6,951 nucleotides of DNA from Planctomycetota bacterium (GTDB lineage: Bacteria > Planctomycetota > Phycisphaerae > WQYP01), in the NCBI GenBank assembly GCA_021828925.1, contig JAJZCT010000178.1:1-6951 (forward strand). The letters run 5' to 3'. A model generated the notes under the pieces. It saw only the letters and a program-made list of their open reading frames with translations, ran no database searches and was not told the origin of the DNA. Each line of letters starts with the position of its first letter. Position 1 is the first letter of the stretch. The translations under genes were made by a program, and so were the position numbers. Of this stretch, positions 6,591 through 6,951 are shown piece by piece.

Positions 6591-6594
6591 CTCC
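6591..6594 (-). promoter_or_regulatory. Ribosome binding site for the mannosidase start at 6583
   Basis: GGAG on the minus strand lies seven bases before the ATG at 6583. It makes the TTG at 6604 an unlikely start and keeps the twin-arginine motif close to the N-terminus, as Tat signals require. Confidence 0.55.
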
Positions 6595-6610
6595 ATATTC
6601 TCAATGCCTA

Positions 6611-6630
6611 CAATGACCAATGACCAATTA
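6611..6630. repeat. Short tandem heptamer repeat CAATGAC
   Basis: Two exact copies of CAATGAC (6611-6617, 6618-6624) are followed by a degenerate partial copy CAATTA, inside which lies the stop codon of the upstream gene (6628-6630). It occupies the 44-base gap between two genes on the minus strand. Heptamer tandem repeats of this kind are known from intergenic regions of several bacterial groups, notably cyanobacteria. No function can be read from it. Confidence 0.6.
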
Positions 6631-6951
6631 TCCTGCATAAAAGGACTTGAGCAACAACATCAGCGAATACGGCTCCACGATTTCTATACGCGAACCTTGC
6701 GCGGACTGTTTTAATATCTCAAAGAGTTCCTTATGCCATGTCGGCGTTTTTAGAATGGTGCGATAAATCCTGAATTGCGCCCCTTTGGCGGTTGTCTCCT
6801 GCAGAATAGCCTTCGCCGACCATGCCGGTGAATAACCGAGAGTACCGCTCATGCGGAGAAACGGCATGCCGTCGAAAACTCCCTGCGGCGGAATTTTCTG
6901 CGGCACAATGCCATCGGGGGAGAACTGCGCGTATGCCGCTTTCACCTGATC
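6628..6951 (-). CDS. C-terminal end of a GxGYxP-like putative glycoside hydrolase
   Basis: The frame is open to the window edge and ends at a TAA (6630-6628), giving 107 visible C-terminal residues; the true start is outside. A GTG at 6945 is internal and there is no reason to treat it as the start. The visible part has SPDGIVPQKIPPQGVFDGMPFL written here only in short pieces: FSPDGIVPQ, then GMPFLRMSGTLGYSP, then FRIYRTILKTPTWHKEL, and near the end RIEIVEPYSLMLLLK. The pattern of an arginine-bearing strand, a Trp-containing helix and a closing (I/V)(E/D)PYxxxxLL element recalls the C-terminal domain of GxGYxP putative glycoside hydrolases, a family seen in polysaccharide-degrading bacteria. 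This is recalled resemblance, not a search result. Gene position, 44 bases before an extracytoplasmic mannosidase on the same strand, fits a carbohydrate role. That it is a real gene is fairly certain; the family is tentative. Confidence 0.5.
   Translation of the reverse strand, partial: DQVKAAYAQFSPDGIVPQKIPPQGVFDGMPFLRMSGTLGYSPAWSAKAILQETTAKGAQFRIYRTILKTPTWHKELFEILKQSAQGSRIEIVEPYSLMLLLKSFYAG

Noticed and set aside
1..6951. CRISPR array, tRNA, rRNA or insertion sequence
   Set aside because: No regularly spaced repeats, no tRNA cloverleaf or rRNA-like conserved segment, and no transposase or terminal inverted repeats with target duplications were seen.

Overview
The window looks like chromosomal sequence from a free-living, polysaccharide-degrading bacterium. 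A member of the Planctomycetota or a related PVC lineage is my best guess. The reasons are a Tat-exported lipoprotein beta-mannosidase lying beside a GxGYxP-like putative glycoside hydrolase, a planctomycete-style RelE toxin, and moderately GC-rich coding sequence. This assignment rests on family resemblance only and is low confidence.

Layout from left to right: (1) positions 1-232, minus strand, a RelE/ParE-family toxin cut off by the window edge. (2) Positions 361-561, plus strand, a small two-helix membrane protein of unknown function with a very clear sigma70-type promoter. (3) Positions 562-786, a convergent gap with no gene and one imperfect hairpin. (4) Positions 787-3749, minus strand, a translationally coupled pair: a SNF2-family ATPase (first gene) and a coiled-coil protein with a C-terminal zinc ribbon (second gene). 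(5) Positions 3750-3982, a gap with no gene, carrying the probable SNF2 promoter and two inverted repeats. (6) Positions 3983-6583, minus strand, a GH2 beta-mannosidase-like lipoprotein. (7) Positions 6628-6951, minus strand, the C-terminal end of a protein resembling GxGYxP putative glycoside hydrolases.

Two functional blocks meet here. On the right, two genes read in the same direction 44 bases apart probably form part of a polysaccharide-utilisation cluster, with the GH2 enzyme trimming mannosides outside the cytoplasmic membrane. On the left, the SNF2 ATPase plus zinc-ribbon partner, the small membrane protein and the toxin resemble a nucleic-acid or defence-type accessory block. The SNF2/zinc-ribbon pair is the best candidate for an uncharacterised system, but nothing in the window demonstrates a defence role.

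Several starts were moved from the longest open frame because a Shine-Dalgarno sequence points to an internal codon: 361 for the membrane protein, 3749 for the SNF2 protein and 6583 for the mannosidase. In contrast, the zinc-ribbon protein does appear to use a TTG start overlapping the SNF2 stop codon.
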